From positions 1-6,529 of the forward strand of contig JAEYTI010000194.1 in assembly GCA_023434145.1 (NCBI GenBank): 6,529 nucleotides of DNA, written 5' to 3'. The notes beneath the pieces were generated by a model. The model searched no databases, was not told the origin of the DNA, and was given only the letters and a program-made list of their open reading frames with translations. Shown here piece after piece: positions 6,116-6,529 of this stretch. The translations under genes and the position numbers were made by a program. Positions within the stretch are counted from its first letter, which is position 1. Each line of letters begins with the position of its first letter. Origin of the DNA: Chloroflexota bacterium (GTDB lineage Bacteria; Chloroflexota; Anaerolineae; Anaerolineales; Anaerolineaceae).

Positions 6116-6145
6116 GGGAAGTCCTATCGATCGATAGGACTTTCC
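6116..6145. terminator. Perfect palindrome, possible terminator of the nuclease gene
   Basis: Bases 6119-6130 and 6131-6142 are exact reverse complements with no spacer. One G-T pair and two more G-C pairs extend the stem to 6116-6145. It begins 33 nt after the nuclease stop. The tail is TTTCCCTATA, only weakly U-rich, so termination is plausible but not textbook. A zero-spacer palindrome could equally be a protein-binding site. Confidence 0.5.
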
Positions 6146-6154
6146 CTATATTGA

Positions 6155-6217
6155 AACTTTGTTGGATCCTTGTGCATGACCAACGAAGTTGGTCATGCAC
6201 AAGGATCCAACAAAGTT
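6155..6217. repeat. Perfect 30-bp inverted repeat with 3-nt loop
   Basis: Bases 6155-6184 are the exact reverse complement of 6188-6217, with GAA as the loop. Two outer T-A pairs beyond two mismatches extend it slightly. No U tract follows on either strand, so it is not a standard intrinsic terminator. The arms share no clear sequence with the 33-bp hairpin at 1183-1249. It could be a factor-dependent terminator, an RNase III-type processing site or a barrier hairpin before the tRNA gene. The structure is certain; its role is not. Confidence 0.8.
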
Positions 6218-6251
6218 CGAACAGCTTTTGTATCTCGGAGTGTAAATACTT

Positions 6252-6377
6252 ATGATCCCGGATGAAAGGAATATGCAACGGAGGACACGGGAGCCTAATA
6301 AAATGTTCGACTTTGATCCGAAAGAACTGAACATTGAAAAGGTCTTTATCCACTGCGCGGCAGACGATGGAGATTGA
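6252..6377 (+). CDS. Possible small protein, 41 codons, unrecognised
   Basis: An ATG at 6252 opens 41 codons ending in TGA at 6375-6377, with an in-frame TAA just upstream that fixes the longest start. CGGAGTG at 6236-6242 is a reasonable ribosome site. A second start at 6303 has GGGAG about 10 nt upstream and would give a 24-residue acidic peptide beginning MFDFDPKEL. The product is charged, with no membrane segment or signal. The C-terminal part (NIEKVFIHC, then AADDGD) looks like a short strand plus acidic tail. No promoter is seen between the 30-bp hairpin and the ATG. It may be a real small gene or chance. Confidence 0.3.
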   Translation: MIPDERNMQRRTREPNKMFDFDPKELNIEKVFIHCAADDGD

Positions 6378-6391
6378 GTAGTATCCGGCTC

Positions 6392-6419
6392 TTGTAGCGC
6401 GACAGTTCCGTGGTATAAT
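6392..6419 (+). promoter_or_regulatory. Promoter of the tRNA-Ser gene
   Basis: TATAAT at 6414-6419 is a perfect -10. TTGTAG at 6392-6397 is a partial -35 with a 16-bp spacer. Transcription would start near 6426, about 8 nt before the mature tRNA 5' end. Confidence 0.65.
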
Positions 6420-6433
6420 CCGACCGTCCCATT

Positions 6434-6522
6434 GGAGAGGTGCCAGAGCGGTTGAATGGGGCGGTCTCGAAAACCGTTGTGGTCCACCCGGGCCACCGTG
6501 GGTTCGAATCCCACCCTCTCCG
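6434..6522 (+). tRNA. tRNA-Ser (anticodon CGA, reads UCG)
   Basis: An 89-nt class II tRNA. The acceptor stem GGAGAGG (6434-6440) pairs with CCTCTCC (6515-6521), followed by discriminator G6522 as expected for serine. The D stem is CCA/TGG. The anticodon stem GCGGT/ACCGT encloses loop CTCGAAA with anticodon CGA at 6468-6470. A long variable arm of 7 bp (6479-6485 / 6490-6496, one G-T pair) identifies a serine-type tRNA. The T arm is GTGGG-TTCGAAT-CCCAC (6498-6514). The CCA end is not encoded, since CTG follows, so a CCA-adding enzyme is needed. Confidence 0.97.
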
Positions 6523-6529
6523 CTGAGAA

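Noticed and set aside
6146..6514. 122-codon minus-strand frame beginning MGFEPT over the tRNA
   Set aside because: It is the well-known spurious translation of the complement of a tRNA-Ser gene, then runs through the 30-bp inverted repeat.

Overview
The window looks like ordinary chromosome of a mid-GC bacterium that encodes no CCA at the 3' end of its tRNA and uses a Gram-positive-type LexA operator (GAAC-N4-GTTC). Gene content and protein style (two-component pair, two-HRDC RNase D, stand-alone beta-CASP nuclease, four-helix orphan membrane protein) would fit Chloroflexota, perhaps Anaerolineae. That placement is an inference from general resemblance; no marker gene here proves it.

Layout. 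Positions 1-126 hold the 3' end of an insertion sequence: the last 35 codons of a transposase and a probable terminal repeat. Directly next to it (131-172) is a strong sigma70-type promoter carrying two perfect GAAC-N4-GTTC dyads, one abutting the -35 box and one filling the spacer up to the -10 box. It reads through a leader of about 120 nt into a four-helix membrane protein of unknown function with a long disordered tail (303-1139). A perfect 33-bp bidirectional terminator (1183-1249) separates this gene from a convergent two-component operon on the minus strand: an OmpR/PhoB-type response regulator (3331-2654) followed 17 nt later by its membrane histidine kinase (2636-1248).

A divergent promoter region (3332-3510) separates that operon from two plus-strand nuclease genes. 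RNase D (rnd, 3511-4638) appears to be made from a leaderless mRNA. A beta-CASP metallo-beta-lactamase-fold nuclease (4689-6083, GTG start) follows, with a small intrinsic terminator between them that overlaps the rnd stop codon. Behind the nuclease come two perfect palindromes (6116-6145 and 6155-6217), a possible 41-codon small ORF (6252-6377), and a tRNA-Ser(CGA) gene with its own promoter (6392-6522).

How the parts work together. The two-component pair is a self-contained sensor and regulator whose stimulus and targets cannot be read from the sequence. RNase D and the beta-CASP nuclease are both predicted RNA-processing enzymes, and a tRNA gene lies just downstream. Nothing ties them into one pathway beyond adjacency. 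The most interesting point is the predicted SOS (DNA-damage) control of an unrecognised membrane protein. The second is the set of very long, perfectly matched hairpins in the intergenic regions. I found no CRISPR array, defence system, prophage or biosynthetic cluster.
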